The notes: generated from the sequence alone by a model not told the origin. DNA of 64,000 nucleotides from Pseudomonadota bacterium (GCA_021781965.1 JAJXVU010000001.1:1-64000), one strand, 5' to 3'; shown: positions 37,421 through 47,684, counted from the stretch's first letter. Numbers and translations are program-made.

Positions 37421-38131
37421 TTACTCCTTGTGATCAGCGCGCAACGTGCGTCGCTCTATGCGTTTTTCGAATTTGCCTTGGATAATACGATTAACATAAA
37501 TGCCAGGCGTGTGTATGTGTTCGGGATCTAAAGCGCCCGCTGGAACGATTTCTTCCACTTCGGCGATGGTGAGTTTAGCCGCAGTAGCCATCATGGGGTT
37601 AAAATTCATGGCCGTTTTACGATAAATGAGATTGCCCATGGTATCGGCTTTCCACGCCCGAATCAATGCTACATCGGCGTGTAAGGCTTCTTCCATCACA
37701 TAATGACGACCCGCAAATTCGCGTGTTTCCTTGCCTTCGGCCACGGGGGTGCCATAACCGGTGGCAGTATAAAAAGCGGGGATACCGGCACCGCCCGCAC
37801 GAATTTTTTCGGCCAAAGTGCCTTGTGGGGTTAAGATGACCTGCATTTCGCCCGATAACAGTAATTGTTCGAATAAAGCGTTTTCGCCTACATAGGAGGC
37901 GATCATGGTTTTAATCTGCCGCTTTTCCAGCCATAGGCCTAGGCCAAAACCATCGACGCCAGCATTATTAGAAATGCATGTTAAGCCCGTTACGCTCATT
38001 TGGTGCACCGTGGCAATTAAACCCTCTGGTATACCGCATAAGCCAAAACCACCCACCATGATGGTCATATTGTCTTTTAAGCCCGCCAGAGCATCTTCAT
38101 AGTTGTAAACGCGTTTATCAAATCCAGACAT
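37421..38131 (-). CDS. scoA: 3-oxoacid CoA-transferase subunit A
   Basis: Alpha subunit of the same CoA-transferase, 236 residues. Seen: [20 protein letters not shown], the [14 protein letters not shown] segment, [30 protein letters not shown] and [16 protein letters not shown], all characteristic. The two genes form a two-gene operon transcribed toward the dotA locus, convergent with the small gene at 36275. Confidence 0.95.
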   Translation of the reverse strand: MSGFDKRVYNYEDALAGLKDNMTIMVGGFGLCGIPEGLIATVHQMSVTGLTCISNNAGVDGFGLGLWLEKRQIKTMIASYVGENALFEQLLLSGEMQVILTPQGTLAEKIRAGGAGIPAFYTATGYGTPVAEGKETREFAGRHYVMEEALHADVALIRAWKADTMGNLIYRKTAMNFNPMMATAAKLTIAEVEEIVPAGALDPEHIHTPGIYVNRIIQGKFEKRIERRTLRADHKE

Positions 38132-38300
38132 AATAGGTTCCTTGTAATGGCTTGGGTGGAATATACCATAATTTTCCTAGGGTTTGTTTTTTTTAGGGTA
38201 AACAGCCTATAATTCTCAGATTCATTAAACGTGTGGGAATTGTGTTTTATCAGAGGGATTAATATAGAGGGCGCATCAGAAGCGCCCTAAGTTAAAAATA

Positions 38301-38480
38301 CTAATCACTATGCTCCGACGACTCGGCTTTAATTTTTTCGTAGATCTCCTCTCTATGCACCGAAAGTTCTTGAGGCGCCTCGATGCCTAATTTGACTTGG
38401 TTTCCTATATCCAATACGCGAATGATAATGTCATCACCTATGACGATATTCTCACCTAGTCGTCGTGTTAAAACTAACAT
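38301..38480 (-). CDS. csrA: carbon storage regulator CsrA
   Basis: CsrA is a dimeric RNA-binding protein that represses translation at GGA motifs and, in Legionella and Coxiella, governs the switch between replicative and transmissive forms. The ATG at 38480 is preceded by AAGGAG and gives 59 residues starting [20 protein letters not shown]. The RNA-binding residues (N-terminal LVLTRR and C-terminal [10 protein letters not shown]) are intact. It is a single-gene unit. Confidence 0.96.
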   Translation of the reverse strand: MLVLTRRLGENIVIGDDIIIRVLDIGNQVKLGIEAPQELSVHREEIYEKIKAESSEHSD

Positions 38481-38549
38481 GTTGTTTCTCCTTTTTTTCC
38501 TTAGCCATTCAATCAAAAAAGATAAGATCTTCTCCTGATTGAGATTAAA

Positions 38550-38696
38550 AACGCGAATTCTGTTTAAGAAATCTCTGTATGCGTGGATTAAAAATATCCC
38601 ATTATTACCCGAGCCGGGTTATTCCTGTTATTCGTCCTTTTTCCGCTCCCTGACGGTCGCGGCTCGGAATTTTGCATCTTAAACAGAATTCGCGTT
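38550..38696 (-). mobile_element. MITE-like element with 19-bp perfect terminal inverted repeats, copy D
   Basis: AACGCGAATTCTGTTTAAG (38550-38568) and CTTAAACAGAATTCGCGTT (38678-38696) are perfect inverted ends of a 147-bp, non-coding element. Internally, on the minus strand, it has GATGCAAAATTCCGAGCCGC, the core, a GAACGAATAAC-like block and the AACCCGGCTCG block, in the same order as copies A, B and C. No target-site duplication is obvious. It carries no transposase and would need one in trans. Confidence 0.75.
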
Positions 38697-39324
38697 AAAA
38701 ATAAATACACTTTGCTCGTAATGACGGCTATTGCTATTTCTCGTTATTAAAATCATTCATACGGCACGAGTAGTTGCGAAATAAATTGATAAAAATTCTT
38801 AGGTGGACCGCGCCCACCATAAGGAACGCAAAATGCGCGTTTAAAAAAGTCCCACACTTGTTCTCTCCTAGTTAAAACGATTGTTTAAGCGTACAGGCTT
38901 AGACTACGTAACTGAAGAAGATGGAACCTCTAAAAACACCACAAAGCTGCGTTTTAAAGCCGCCTAAGCTTAGAAAGAGTTTCTTTTTAAGCAAAAACAA
39001 GCCTAAAAGCAGGATTGTGTAAACATTTTGGCCCGATTTATGGTGGGCAAGATGCCGCTGTGAATGGCGGCTCAGATCAGATATAATCGACATTAGCTTG
39101 TCCTTATGTGTGTAAGGTTCAAGTTAGCCTCTTTGGCGTGTTGATGCATGCCAGAGGGGCGACTTAGCTTAAGCAACTTTGAGTTTTTTGTATAAAACCC
39201 AGGACTCAAGGTTGCGCTCTTTGTGTGAGATTTAAAAAAATGCTCACACTCATCATCATAGCAGAAACAAAAACGAAAGAGTAGCTTTTTGAAAAAATAT
39301 TTTTGATATTTTTATGTTACAATA
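38697..39324. other. long non-coding stretch between csrA and the AAA ATPase gene
   Basis: About 630 bp without a convincing protein gene. A 64-codon minus-strand frame (38899-39093) has AAGGA upstream of its ATG but a composition unlike neighbouring genes. The right part (39094-39250) holds four consecutive hairpins described separately. CGAGTAGTTGCG near 38770 resembles the flank of the GC-rich repeat family. Confidence 0.4.
39082..39250 (+). ncRNA. candidate structured RNA with four hairpins and a TATAAT upstream
   Basis: After a perfect TATAAT (39082-39087) come CCTTA/TAAGG (39102-39117), GCCTCTTTGGC/GCCAGAGGGGC (within about 39121-39165), GCAACTTTGAGT/ACTCAAGGTTGC (39173-39215) and GTGTGAG/CTCACAC (39223-39249). 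All three non-Watson-Crick positions in the stems are U.G wobbles if the plus strand is transcribed, but C.A mismatches on the minus strand, so the plus strand is the likely RNA. There is no clear -35 or terminal T-tract. No known RNA family is recognised. Confidence 0.4.
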
Positions 39325-40494
39325 TCAAGACTTTATCACGTCCAGCATGTCCAGAAGCGAAATAACCATCACGTTATCCCTCAATGGATATTTTTCATTC
39401 CCTGGATACACAACGTATCGATCTGTTACCTGTAGGTCATCGCAGGCTTCGAAAAATCCTCGTGACAATTGTGGGCTAGAAGTGCATTTCATTTCAATGG
39501 CGATCAATCTACCGTCTGGATGTTTTATCAATAAATCAATTTCAGCGCCTACTACGGTACGATAAAAAAACAGGTCTGCTTGCTCTGGTAATACACTGGC
39601 AATATTGTCTATTACAAAACCTTCCCAACTCGTTCCTAATATCGGGTTCGTTATCAAATCATCTTGTGAGTGAATATTTAAAAGTGCGTGCAAAATACCA
39701 CTGTCTCTCACATAAATCTTGGGAGAACGGATCACGCGTTTCTTAACATTGCTATGCCAAGGTTGTAAGCGGCGGATCAAAAATAAATCGACGAATAAAT
39801 CGATGTATCGCGTAATCGTTTGCCCAGAAACGCCGAGATTTCCCGCTAATTTGGCGGCATTCACTAAACCACCGTGACAATGCGCCAGCATGATCCAAAA
39901 TCTGCGTAAGGTTTCGCTGGGAATGCGCGGCCCAAGTTGTGGAATATCACGTTCAAGATAGGTTTTAATGAAAGCTTGGCGCCATGCCAGACTGGCTGCA
40001 GCGGATGGAGCCAATAAGCTGTCTGGGAAGCCACCACACAGCCATAATTGCTGCATTGTGTAAGGCGTATTTATGATTTCTTGTGCATTGAGTGGCGCCA
40101 GTTCAATATAACGAATTCTGCCCGCTAAACTTTCTGAAGATTGACGTAATAATTCAACAGAAGCAGAGCCCAGTATGAGAAATTGTCCAAATTTATGTCC
40201 GGCACGTCTTTGCTTGTCAATGACGCCGCGTAAAATGCGAAAAATGTCAGGTTTAGTCTGTATTTCGTCTAAGATAATTAACTTATCTTGATGCAAATCA
40301 AAATAGGAGATGGGATCGGATAATTTCGCCGAGTCTTGAGGATTTTCTAAATCAAGATAAATGCTGGGTACTTGTTTTGCCAGTTCTAGCGCCAGTGTCG
40401 TTTTTCCAATTTGTCTGGCACCAATGAGTCCAAGGGCAGAAAAATGGGTGAGTGCCGTTTGAATGAGCTGGTATTTTGTTCTTTGTAAGATCAT
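39325..40494 (-). CDS. AAA-family ATPase with DUF4143 domain
   Basis: The 389-residue protein has a Walker A loop GARQIGKTTL (about 26-35), Walker B KLIILDEIQ (about 72-80), sensor-like LILGSASVELL, a winged-helix region in the middle (LAGNLGVSGQTITRYIDLFV) and a C-terminal nuclease-like DUF4143 domain (GAEIDLLIKHPDGRLIAIEM, K). This is the AAA_14/DUF4143 group common on bacterial and archaeal chromosomes, whose biological role is unsettled. It is a lone gene bordered by non-coding DNA on both sides, which suggests accessory status. Confidence 0.88.
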   Translation of the reverse strand: MILQRTKYQLIQTALTHFSALGLIGARQIGKTTLALELAKQVPSIYLDLENPQDSAKLSDPISYFDLHQDKLIILDEIQTKPDIFRILRGVIDKQRRAGHKFGQFLILGSASVELLRQSSESLAGRIRYIELAPLNAQEIINTPYTMQQLWLCGGFPDSLLAPSAAASLAWRQAFIKTYLERDIPQLGPRIPSETLRRFWIMLAHCHGGLVNAAKLAGNLGVSGQTITRYIDLFVDLFLIRRLQPWHSNVKKRVIRSPKIYVRDSGILHALLNIHSQDDLITNPILGTSWEGFVIDNIASVLPEQADLFFYRTVVGAEIDLLIKHPDGRLIAIEMKCTSSPQLSRGFFEACDDLQVTDRYVVYPGNEKYPLRDNVMVISLLDMLDVIKS

Positions 40495-40824
40495 TTAAGG
40501 ATTTCCGCATAAAATCATTATTTACCTCGTTAATATAACACGAAATGGAAGATTTGCAAGGATATCGGTCATAATTTACCCACAATTAGAGCCTTTCCAG
40601 AAAATTGCCTAACAGAGAATCCTAAACAAATACGAGAGCGGATCATAGCGATTAACTGGAAGGATATGCCTAAGCTGCTATAGCTGCTATAGCTGCTATT
40701 GCAGTTATTAAAGCCAGAGAGTGATTCTAAATCGTCGATTTAGCAATAGTCAAAATTGCCCATTTTTTGAATTTTACCCCCAAATGAGGTAAGATAAGCC
40801 TTTTTAAAGGCCCAGAAAGTACCT
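40495..40824. other. intergenic region with a 9-bp tandem repeat
   Basis: AGCTGCTAT is repeated three times in tandem at 40673-40699. The rest of this 330-bp gap shows no gene. TTGAATTTTACCCCC precedes the lolC/E gene, but no clear promoter pair is seen. Confidence 0.5.
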
Positions 40825-42075
40825 ATGTACAAATCATTACCATTTTTTATCGGTTTGCGCTATTTACGTGCCAAAAGGCGCAACCATTTTATCTCGTTTA
40901 TCTCCATTAGCTCGACCATAGGCATCGCCTTGGGCATTACCGTACTGATCACGGTGTTATCGGTGTTAAATGGCTTTAACGACCAAATCAAAAACCGCGT
41001 GCTTTCCATGGCGACGCAATTGAGCATGAGCACAGAGAGCAATTTCTTACCCGACTGGCAACAAGCGGCTAAGGTGGCCGATACCAATCCCAATATAGTC
41101 GCTAGCGCTCCTTATGTGAGCGGCCAAAGCATGTTAACGGCCAATGGCCAAGTGTCAGGCGCCTTTGTCTTTGGCGTAGAGCCGGATCTAGAAGCCAAGA
41201 TATCGGAGCTCGGCAACAAAATGGTGGTAGGGAAGCTAAACGATTTGAAATCGCAGGGGTTTGGCGTCATTTTAGGTTCGGAACTGGCGAATAATTTGGG
41301 AGTAATGCCTGGAGACAAGGTGTTATTTATTTCCCCGGTGGCTTCAATGACGCCTTTCGGTATTATCCCACGCTCCAAACGTTTTACGGTTGTCGGTATA
41401 TTTGATGCGGGCAGTGGTTTTGGTTTCAACGATAAATTTGCGTATATACATCTAGACGATGCGAAAACCTTTTACAATACGGGTGATGCGGTGAGTGGTT
41501 TACGCTTTAAGTTAAAAGATGCCTATCAAGCACCGTGGGTGGAAAATCAGTTGGCGAATGCCTTTCCCGAAAATTATGTGTTTGCAGATTGGACTACGGC
41601 ATATGGCTCTTTCTTCGAGGGTTTGGCGCTGCAAAAAACGATGATGGCGGTGATTTTATTTTTAATCATTGCGGTTGCTATTTTTAATTTAGTCTCTAGT
41701 TTGGTGATGACGGTCACTGACAAAGCCAGCGACATTGCCATCTTGCGTACCTTAGGCGCTACGCCGCGACAGATTATGGCTATCTTTATGGTCCAAGGCA
41801 GCATGATTGGTTTGGTGGGGACGTTTATCGGTTTATTGTGTGGGATTCTGCTCTCTATGCATGTGACGCAATTGTACTTACTGGTCAAGCACGTGTTTCA
41901 TCTGCAATTACTGACATCCGGCGTGTTTTACGTAGATTATTTACCATCAGAAATTATGGCAAGCGATGTGCTGCGTATTTGCGTGATTGCGGTCATCATG
42001 AGTTTTCTAGCGAATTTATATCCGGCATGGCGCGCGTCTAGAACCCATCCAGTGGAGGCATTGCGGTATGAATAA
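40825..42075 (+). CDS. lipoprotein-releasing ABC transporter permease LolC/LolE
   Basis: The 416-residue FtsX-type permease has an N-terminal transmembrane helix after the typical FFIGLRYLRAKRRNHFISFI (about residues 24-50), a large periplasmic domain, and three C-terminal helices (about 272-300, 320-345, 380-400), with the coupling segment DIAILRTLGATPRQIMAIF. With LolD it extracts lipoproteins from the inner membrane. Only one permease gene is present, so a LolF-type homodimer is possible, as in other bacteria with a single gene. It overlaps lolD by 8 nt. Confidence 0.92.
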   Translation: MYKSLPFFIGLRYLRAKRRNHFISFISISSTIGIALGITVLITVLSVLNGFNDQIKNRVLSMATQLSMSTESNFLPDWQQAAKVADTNPNIVASAPYVSGQSMLTANGQVSGAFVFGVEPDLEAKISELGNKMVVGKLNDLKSQGFGVILGSELANNLGVMPGDKVLFISPVASMTPFGIIPRSKRFTVVGIFDAGSGFGFNDKFAYIHLDDAKTFYNTGDAVSGLRFKLKDAYQAPWVENQLANAFPENYVFADWTTAYGSFFEGLALQKTMMAVILFLIIAVAIFNLVSSLVMTVTDKASDIAILRTLGATPRQIMAIFMVQGSMIGLVGTFIGLLCGILLSMHVTQLYLLVKHVFHLQLLTSGVFYVDYLPSEIMASDVLRICVIAVIMSFLANLYPAWRASRTHPVEALRYE

Positions 42076-42754
42076 CAACATAGTCTTGGAAGCGCGCGGC
42101 TTGGGCAAAACATATCAAGACGGGCAAATCAAAGTAGAAGTTTTAAAAGACGTGGATTTGACACTAGCTGCAGGCGAATTAATCGCGGTGATAGGTGCTT
42201 CCGGCATAGGCAAAAGCACCTTGTTGCATTTATTAGGCGGTTTGGATAAATACACGGCCGGTGAAGTGCGCATACAAGGCCACGAGTGGAATCAACAATC
42301 TGAAGTGCAACGTTGTCACTTGCGCAATGAAAAAGTAGGCTTTGTCTATCAGTTGCATCATTTGCTGCCGGAATTTAATGTTTTAGAAAACGTGTGTATG
42401 CCCTTATTGATTGCGGGTGAAAAACTAGCGGCAGCCGAAGAAAAAGCTGCCGATATACTGGAAAAAGTGGGTTTGACGCATAGATTGCGCCATCGTATAG
42501 GCGAATTATCGGGCGGTGAACGCCAACGCACCGCTATTGCGCGTGCTTTGGTTAAAAGACCAGCCTGCGTTTTGGCGGATGAGCCTACGGGTAATTTGGA
42601 TCAACGCACGGCAGAAAAAGTGTATGAAATTTTTGTAGAATTAAATCGTGCTTATAAAACGAGTTTGATCATGGTCACCCACGATATGCGCTTGGCAGAA
42701 CGCTTGGAAAAAGTGTATCACATTGTGGATAAAAAGTTGGAAAGACAGAGGTAG
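42068..42754 (+). CDS. lolD: lipoprotein-releasing ABC transporter ATPase LolD
   Basis: The 228-residue ABC ATPase has Walker A GASGIGKSTL, the LolD/MacB-type GFVYQLHHLLPEFN (Q-loop region), signature LSGGERQRTAIARAL, Walker B CVLADEPTG and the switch His in MVTHDMRLA. The first Walker A residues depart slightly (GASGIGKS against GSSGSGKS). It powers lipoprotein release with the preceding permease, and is followed after 3 nt by the cysteine synthase/CBS-like gene. Confidence 0.95.
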   Translation: MNNNIVLEARGLGKTYQDGQIKVEVLKDVDLTLAAGELIAVIGASGIGKSTLLHLLGGLDKYTAGEVRIQGHEWNQQSEVQRCHLRNEKVGFVYQLHHLLPEFNVLENVCMPLLIAGEKLAAAEEKAADILEKVGLTHRLRHRIGELSGGERQRTAIARALVKRPACVLADEPTGNLDQRTAEKVYEIFVELNRAYKTSLIMVTHDMRLAERLEKVYHIVDKKLERQR

Positions 42755-42757
42755 ACT

Positions 42758-43708
42758 ATGTTATACAATAATATTTTAGAAACTATAGGGCGTACACCCA
42801 GTGTGCGTTTGAATCGCATAGGTTCAGATTTAAACTGTGAATTATATGGCAAATGCGAATTTTTTAATCCGGGTGGTTCGGTCAAAGATCGCATAGGCTA
42901 TTACATGGTAGAAGAAGCGGAAAAAGCAGGGCGTATTAAACCCGGTGACACTTTGATTGAACCCACCTCGGGCAATACCGGCATAGGGATAGCTTTAGCG
43001 GGCGCGGTTAAAGGTTATAATATTGTCATCACCATGCCCGAAAAGATGAGCCGCGAAAAACAAGTGACGTTAGAAGCTTTAGGCGCAAAGATCTATAGAA
43101 CACCTACAGAAGCGGCTTGGGATGCACCGGATAGCCATATTTCTTTGGCTAAACGGTTGCAGAAAGAAATTCCCAATGCACATATACTCGATCAATATGC
43201 GAATCCCGCAAATCCAGGCACACATGAACAATTCACCGCCCAGGAAATCATCGACGATTTTGGTGATAACTTGGCAATGGTCGTCATGGGAGTCGGCACG
43301 GGCGGCACGGTGACTGGCGTGGCGCGACGGTTAAAAAAACAGTATCCACATATCAAGATTGTAGGCGTTGATCCCTATGGCTCTATACTAGGCGGTGGTA
43401 CCGAAGTTAAATCCTATTTAGTAGAAGGCATAGGTTATGATTTTTTTCCCGATGTGCTGGATAATGATTTAATTGATGAATATGTTAAAATCAACGATAA
43501 AGATTCCTTCTTGATGGCGCGACGTTTGATCCGCGAAGAAGGCATCTTGGCAGGGGGTTCTTCGGGTGGGGCATTGTGGGCGGCATTGCAAGTAGCGCCT
43601 AGCTTGCCTAAAGGGAGCCGTTGTTTAGTGCTATTCCCCGATGGTATCCGTAATTATATGACTAAATTTGTAGACGACGCGTGGATGCGTCAGCAAAACT
43701 TTATATAG
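42758..43708 (+). CDS. PLP-dependent cysteine synthase / cystathionine beta-synthase-like enzyme
   Basis: The 316-residue fold-type II PLP enzyme has the PLP lysine in GGSVKDRIGYYM (about Lys43), the substrate-binding TSGNTGIG, and the phosphate-binding GVGTGGTVTGVARR. The segment LVEGIGYDFFPDVLD is closer to the catalytic core of cystathionine beta-synthases than to O-acetylserine sulfhydrylases (CysK). No C-terminal CBS pair or cystathionine gamma-lyase gene is adjacent, so the exact reaction is open. It closes a lolC/E-lolD operon. Confidence 0.85.
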   Translation: MLYNNILETIGRTPSVRLNRIGSDLNCELYGKCEFFNPGGSVKDRIGYYMVEEAEKAGRIKPGDTLIEPTSGNTGIGIALAGAVKGYNIVITMPEKMSREKQVTLEALGAKIYRTPTEAAWDAPDSHISLAKRLQKEIPNAHILDQYANPANPGTHEQFTAQEIIDDFGDNLAMVVMGVGTGGTVTGVARRLKKQYPHIKIVGVDPYGSILGGGTEVKSYLVEGIGYDFFPDVLDNDLIDEYVKINDKDSFLMARRLIREEGILAGGSSGGALWAALQVAPSLPKGSRCLVLFPDGIRNYMTKFVDDAWMRQQNFI

Positions 43709-43732
43709 CTCGAGGGTAACTACTTGCGATTT

Positions 43733-43797
43733 TCCGAGCCGCGATTGTCAGAGAGCGGATAAAAAAGGAACCGAGCCGCGACCGTTAGGGAGCGGAT
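43733..43797 (+). repeat. two direct copies of the GC-rich core repeat
   Basis: TTCCGAGCCGCGATTGTCAG begins a diverged copy (43733-43760) and CCGAGCCGCGACCGTTAGGG begins an intact copy (43770-43797). They lie between the cysK/CBS-like gene and rimI, preceded by GGTAACTACTTGCG, a flank motif of this family. Confidence 0.75.
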
Positions 43798-43860
43798 GGG
43801 GAGAGCGGTTACGCCCGAGGACGGTTTTAAATAATTTACAAAAATGACTGAGTAAAAGAT

Positions 43861-44328
43861 ATGTTAAAAGAAAGCGATGTAATCATACGGCCAATGATCC
43901 CCGAAGACATACCTGCCGTGATGCGTATAGAAAACAGCACCAACCCTACGCCATGGTCTGAAAAGATCATGCACGATTGTATCAATGTAGGTTTTAAATG
44001 TTGGAGCCTGCTGGTCAATGGCGAGGTGATGGGGTATGCCATTTATGTTTTGTCTTTACACCAATGCCATTTATTAAATTTTCGGCTAGATACCGCTTTA
44101 CATGGGCAAGGCTATGGCAGTTTCTTTTTGCAACATTGTCTAGATGAAACCTTAAAAGAAGGCGTGGCGTGGATGGTGTTGGAAGTGCGGCCTAACAATC
44201 TAGCAGGGCAGGCTTTGTATAAAAAATTTGGGTTCACGCAAATCAGTATCAAAGATAAATATTACGACGATGGCGGCGGTGTGTTTGAAGATGCGCTGGT
44301 CTATGGTTTGTGGATCAAGAAGAAATGA
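43861..44328 (+). CDS. rimI: GNAT acetyltransferase, probable RimI
   Basis: RimI acetylates the N-terminal alanine of ribosomal protein S18. The 155-residue GNAT protein has [17 protein letters not shown] at the start, [13 protein letters not shown], the acetyl-CoA loop [13 protein letters not shown], and [20 protein letters not shown] as in RimI. It ends in an ATGA overlap with prfC. Confidence 0.88.
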   Translation: MLKESDVIIRPMIPEDIPAVMRIENSTNPTPWSEKIMHDCINVGFKCWSLLVNGEVMGYAIYVLSLHQCHLLNFRLDTALHGQGYGSFFLQHCLDETLKEGVAWMVLEVRPNNLAGQALYKKFGFTQISIKDKYYDDGGGVFEDALVYGLWIKKK

Positions 44329-45908
44329 CATTACAAGACCAAGTCAAAAAGCGTAAAACCTTTGCCATTATTTCTCACCCGGATGCGGGTAAAACTACTT
44401 TAACCGAAAAGCTATTGCTGTTCGGGGGTGCAATTCAATTAGCGGGTACCGTTAAAGGCCGCAAATCAGCGCGCCACGCCACTTCCGACTGGATGAAGCT
44501 GGAGCAAGAGCGCGGTATTTCTGTGACCTCTTCGGTGATGCAATTTCCGTATAAAGAAGCCATCATTAATCTGTTGGATACACCGGGACATGAAGATTTC
44601 TCCGAAGATACCTATCGTACTTTAACTGCTGTGGATTCAGCTTTTATGGTCATAGATGGCGCGAAGGGTGTGGAAGAGCGTACTGTTAAATTATTAGAGA
44701 TTTGTAGGTTGCGACAAACGCCTATTTTTACCTTTATCAACAAACTCGATAGAGAATGTTTAGAGCCCATTGCTTTATTAGATGAAATAGAGCAAACCTT
44801 GCAAATCGAATGTGCACCCATCACTTGGCCTATAGGCATGGGCCGTGCTTTTCGGGGCATTTATCATTTATTAGAAGACAAAATTTATTTATACCAAAGC
44901 ACTAAGGGCGATCGCATTCAGGAAATGGCCATCGTTGATGGCTTAGATAATGCTTTATTAGACGAAGTCATAGGCGAGCAAGATGCCGCACGTTTTAGGG
45001 AAGAAATGGACTTGGTGCAAGGTGCAAGCCATGCCTTTAACAAAGAAGCGTATTTAAGCGGCAAGCAAACGCCGGTATTTTTCGGCTCGGGGATCAACAA
45101 CTTTGGTATACAGCAGTTATTAGATGCTTTTGTGGAATGGGCACCGCCACCACAATGGCGTGAAACAACGACGCGCTTAGTAGCCGCCGATGAAGAAAAT
45201 TTTTCAGGCTTTGTGTTTAAGATCCAAGCCAATATGGATCCACAACATCGCGATCGCATCGCTTTCTTACGCATTTGTTCGGGGCAATATGAAAACGGCA
45301 TGAAGGTCTATCAAGCACGTACGCAAAAAATGTTACCTTTGCGCAATGCTTTAACCTTTATGGCGGGCGAGCGTAGCCAGGCCGATAGCGCGTATGCAGG
45401 CGATATCATCGGCATTTATAATCACGGTACCATTCAAATAGGCGATACCTTTACCAGCGGCGAAGCATTACAATTTACGGGCATTCCGTATTTCGCCCCA
45501 GAATTGTTTAAGCGCGTACGTTTGCGCGACCCTTTGAAGATGAAAGCCTTGCAAAAAGGTTTATTGCAATTGTCGGAAGAAGGTGCAACTCAAGTGTTTA
45601 GGCCTTTACATACCAATGATTTAATCTTAGGCGCGGTCGGTATTTTGCAATTTGATGTAGTGGCGTATAGATTGCAGCACGAATACAATGTGGATTGCAG
45701 CTACGAACCCATTACCGTGTATACCGCACGCTGGGTGCATTGTGACGATGATAAGATCTTACAACAGTTCAAAGAAAAAGCGCATATGAATTTAGCGCTA
45801 GACGGTGCGGATAACTTAACCTATCTAGCTCCTTCTTCAGTAAACCTATCCTTAACCATAGAGCGCTGGCCCCAGATCCAATTTGCTGCGACTAGGGAAC
45901 ATTTGTAA
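44325..45908 (+). CDS. prfC: peptide chain release factor 3
   Basis: RF3 is the GTPase that recycles RF1 and RF2. I chose the ATG in the ATGA overlap with rimI (527 residues, [20 protein letters not shown]). Seen: P-loop SHPDAGKTT, switch regions [13 protein letters not shown]3 [18 protein letters not shown], and G4 FINKLDRE, followed by domains II and III with the RF3-type ending TAREHL-like. Length fits the family (about 529). Confidence 0.96.
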   Translation: MTLQDQVKKRKTFAIISHPDAGKTTLTEKLLLFGGAIQLAGTVKGRKSARHATSDWMKLEQERGISVTSSVMQFPYKEAIINLLDTPGHEDFSEDTYRTLTAVDSAFMVIDGAKGVEERTVKLLEICRLRQTPIFTFINKLDRECLEPIALLDEIEQTLQIECAPITWPIGMGRAFRGIYHLLEDKIYLYQSTKGDRIQEMAIVDGLDNALLDEVIGEQDAARFREEMDLVQGASHAFNKEAYLSGKQTPVFFGSGINNFGIQQLLDAFVEWAPPPQWRETTTRLVAADEENFSGFVFKIQANMDPQHRDRIAFLRICSGQYENGMKVYQARTQKMLPLRNALTFMAGERSQADSAYAGDIIGIYNHGTIQIGDTFTSGEALQFTGIPYFAPELFKRVRLRDPLKMKALQKGLLQLSEEGATQVFRPLHTNDLILGAVGILQFDVVAYRLQHEYNVDCSYEPITVYTARWVHCDDDKILQQFKEKAHMNLALDGADNLTYLAPSSVNLSLTIERWPQIQFAATREHL

Positions 45909-46000
45909 GTTATTGTGCCAGATTTTATTAGATCAATATCCCGGTGGTCGGAAAATTCGTTTATTCCGAGCGTCGATAGTATTCCGAGTCACAACATTTT

Positions 46001-46030
46001 CCGAGCCGCGACCGTGAGGGAGAGAGTAGT
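46001..46030 (+). repeat. GC-rich core repeat, truncated
   Basis: CCGAGCCGCGACCGTGAGGG (46001-46020) runs directly into AGAGAGTAGTTAC. Diverged core pieces (TTCCGAGCGTCGATAG and TTCCGAGTC) lie just upstream (45963-45990). They fill the 137-bp gap between convergent prfC and the SPFH gene. Confidence 0.7.
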
Positions 46031-46045
46031 TACAAAGCTGTCTAC

Positions 46046-46801
46046 CTATTTCTGCGGCGTAGTCGGTAGAGCCGCTTGATAAGCCTTCAGCATTTCCATT
46101 GGGATTGGAAATACAATCATAGTACTATTGGTTTGGCCTATATCCGATAAAGTTTGCAGATAACGCAATTGTATGGCTTGAGGTTGTGCCGCCAATACTT
46201 CCGCCGCTTTGGTTAATTGTGTCGAGGCCTGAAATTCGCCTTCAGCATGAATGACCTTGGCGCGACGTTCGCGTTCAGCTTCTGCTTGTTTGGCAATGGC
46301 GCGGATCATGCTTTCATCTAAGTCCACGTGTTTGATTTCTACATTTGCTACCTTAATGCCCCAAGCATTGGCTTGTCCATCCAATATTTTTTGCACATCG
46401 GCATTTAATCTTTCGCGCTCTGACAGCATTTCATCTAATTCGTGTTGCCCTAAAACGGAGCGTAGGGTAGTTTGTGCTAATTGGCTGATGGCTTCATAAT
46501 AATTTTCTACTTGAATGAGGGCTCTGTCGGGTTCCACTACGCGAAAATAAACCACTGCGTTGACTTTGACCGACACATTATCGCGGGAAATGACGTCTTG
46601 ACTGGGTACATCCATGACGACGGTGCGTAGACCTATTTTTACCATGCGTTGTATACCGGGAATGAGGATAATAAGCCCAGGACCTTTGACCTTCCAAAAA
46701 CGACCCAGCATAAAGATAACGCCGCGTTCATATTCCATTAGTATATTGAACATGGAAAATAGCAGTATGGCCACAACGGCAATTATGATCCCGTAAAACA
46801 T
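46046..46801 (-). CDS. SPFH/stomatin-like (slipin) membrane protein
   Basis: The 251-residue protein has one N-terminal membrane segment ([18 protein letters not shown]), then [20 protein letters not shown], the SPFH domain with [20 protein letters not shown], and a coiled coil ([20 protein letters not shown]), as in slipins that form membrane microdomain scaffolds. The usual partner NfeD is not adjacent. Confidence 0.92.
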   Translation of the reverse strand: MFYGIIIAVVAILLFSMFNILMEYERGVIFMLGRFWKVKGPGLIILIPGIQRMVKIGLRTVVMDVPSQDVISRDNVSVKVNAVVYFRVVEPDRALIQVENYYEAISQLAQTTLRSVLGQHELDEMLSERERLNADVQKILDGQANAWGIKVANVEIKHVDLDESMIRAIAKQAEAERERRAKVIHAEGEFQASTQLTKAAEVLAAQPQAIQLRYLQTLSDIGQTNSTMIVFPIPMEMLKAYQAALPTTPQK

Positions 46802-46981
46802 AGTATATCCTCCTCGTTGAAACTGAATGGGCCTGCCATTATGATGGGCAGTGATAGAGTGAGTATATACCCATTGTACCTAAAAATGCGAATAAACAGG
46901 TAGACACAGGCCCTATTCTTTTTCGTATCTTTTAGGCATAATAGGCCATAACAAATCTAGAGTACCCCATCAGGAGATCTT

Positions 46982-47665
46982 ATGAAAAAAGCCGTTGTTT
47001 TATTATCCGGGGGACTGGATTCCACCACTTGTTTGGCTTTAGCTAAAAAGCAAGGCTATGCGTGTTATGCCTTAAGCTTTTCTTATGGGCAAAAACACAA
47101 TGCGGAACTATTAGCTGCACAAAATATTGCGCGCCATTTTGGTGTGGTGAAACATGAGATTGTTGATTTAAACTTGAGAGGATTGGATGGCGGCGGTTCT
47201 GCCTTGACTGATCCACAAATAACGATTCCTGAATATTGTGAAGAAAGTATTATTCCGGTTACTTATGTGCCTGCCAGAAATACCATTTTTCTATCTATAG
47301 CATTAGGCTGGGCTGAGATATTGCAAGCGCAAAAGATTTTTATAGGCATCAGCGCTGTGGATTATTCCGGTTATCCTGATTGTAGGCCTGAATATTTAGA
47401 AGCTTTTCAAACAATGGCAACTTTGGCCACTAAAACAGGTGTGGAAGCGAAACCCATTCACATTGAAGCGCCGTTGATTCATTTGAGTAAAGCCGAGACT
47501 TTAAATTTAGGTTTATCATTGGGTGTGGATTATAGCCTGACGGTTACTTGTTATAAGGCTAGTGATGATGGTTTAGCTTGTGGTCATTGCGCCAGTTGTG
47601 AATTGAGAAAACGCGGTTTTGCAGAAGCGGCGGTAGCAGATCCTACGCGGTATGTTTTATCGTAA
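46982..47665 (+). CDS. queC: 7-cyano-7-deazaguanine synthase QueC
   Basis: QueC makes preQ0, the precursor of queuosine in tRNA. The 227-residue protein has the ATP-binding PP-loop [15 protein letters not shown], the substrate segment [34 protein letters not shown], and a C-terminal zinc site with four Cys ([20 protein letters not shown]). CAGGAG lies 6-8 nt before the ATG. No preQ1 riboswitch is evident in the leader. Confidence 0.96.
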   Translation: MKKAVVLLSGGLDSTTCLALAKKQGYACYALSFSYGQKHNAELLAAQNIARHFGVVKHEIVDLNLRGLDGGGSALTDPQITIPEYCEESIIPVTYVPARNTIFLSIALGWAEILQAQKIFIGISAVDYSGYPDCRPEYLEAFQTMATLATKTGVEAKPIHIEAPLIHLSKAETLNLGLSLGVDYSLTVTCYKASDDGLACGHCASCELRKRGFAEAAVADPTRYVLS

Positions 47666-47684
47666 GCAATCCAGGAAATCTTAA

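Noticed and set aside
38899..39093. 64-codon minus-strand ORF with AAGGA before its ATG
   Set aside because: Composition is odd and hydrophobic without a pattern, and its start overlaps the TATAAT and leader of the better-supported plus-strand RNA candidate.
39102..39249. Integron attC-like array
   Set aside because: The hairpins do not carry the GTTRRRY / RYYYAAC core sites and differ in sequence from one another.
46802..46981. preQ1 riboswitch before queC
   Set aside because: No short A-rich pseudoknot pattern of the known preQ1 classes was recognised in the leader.
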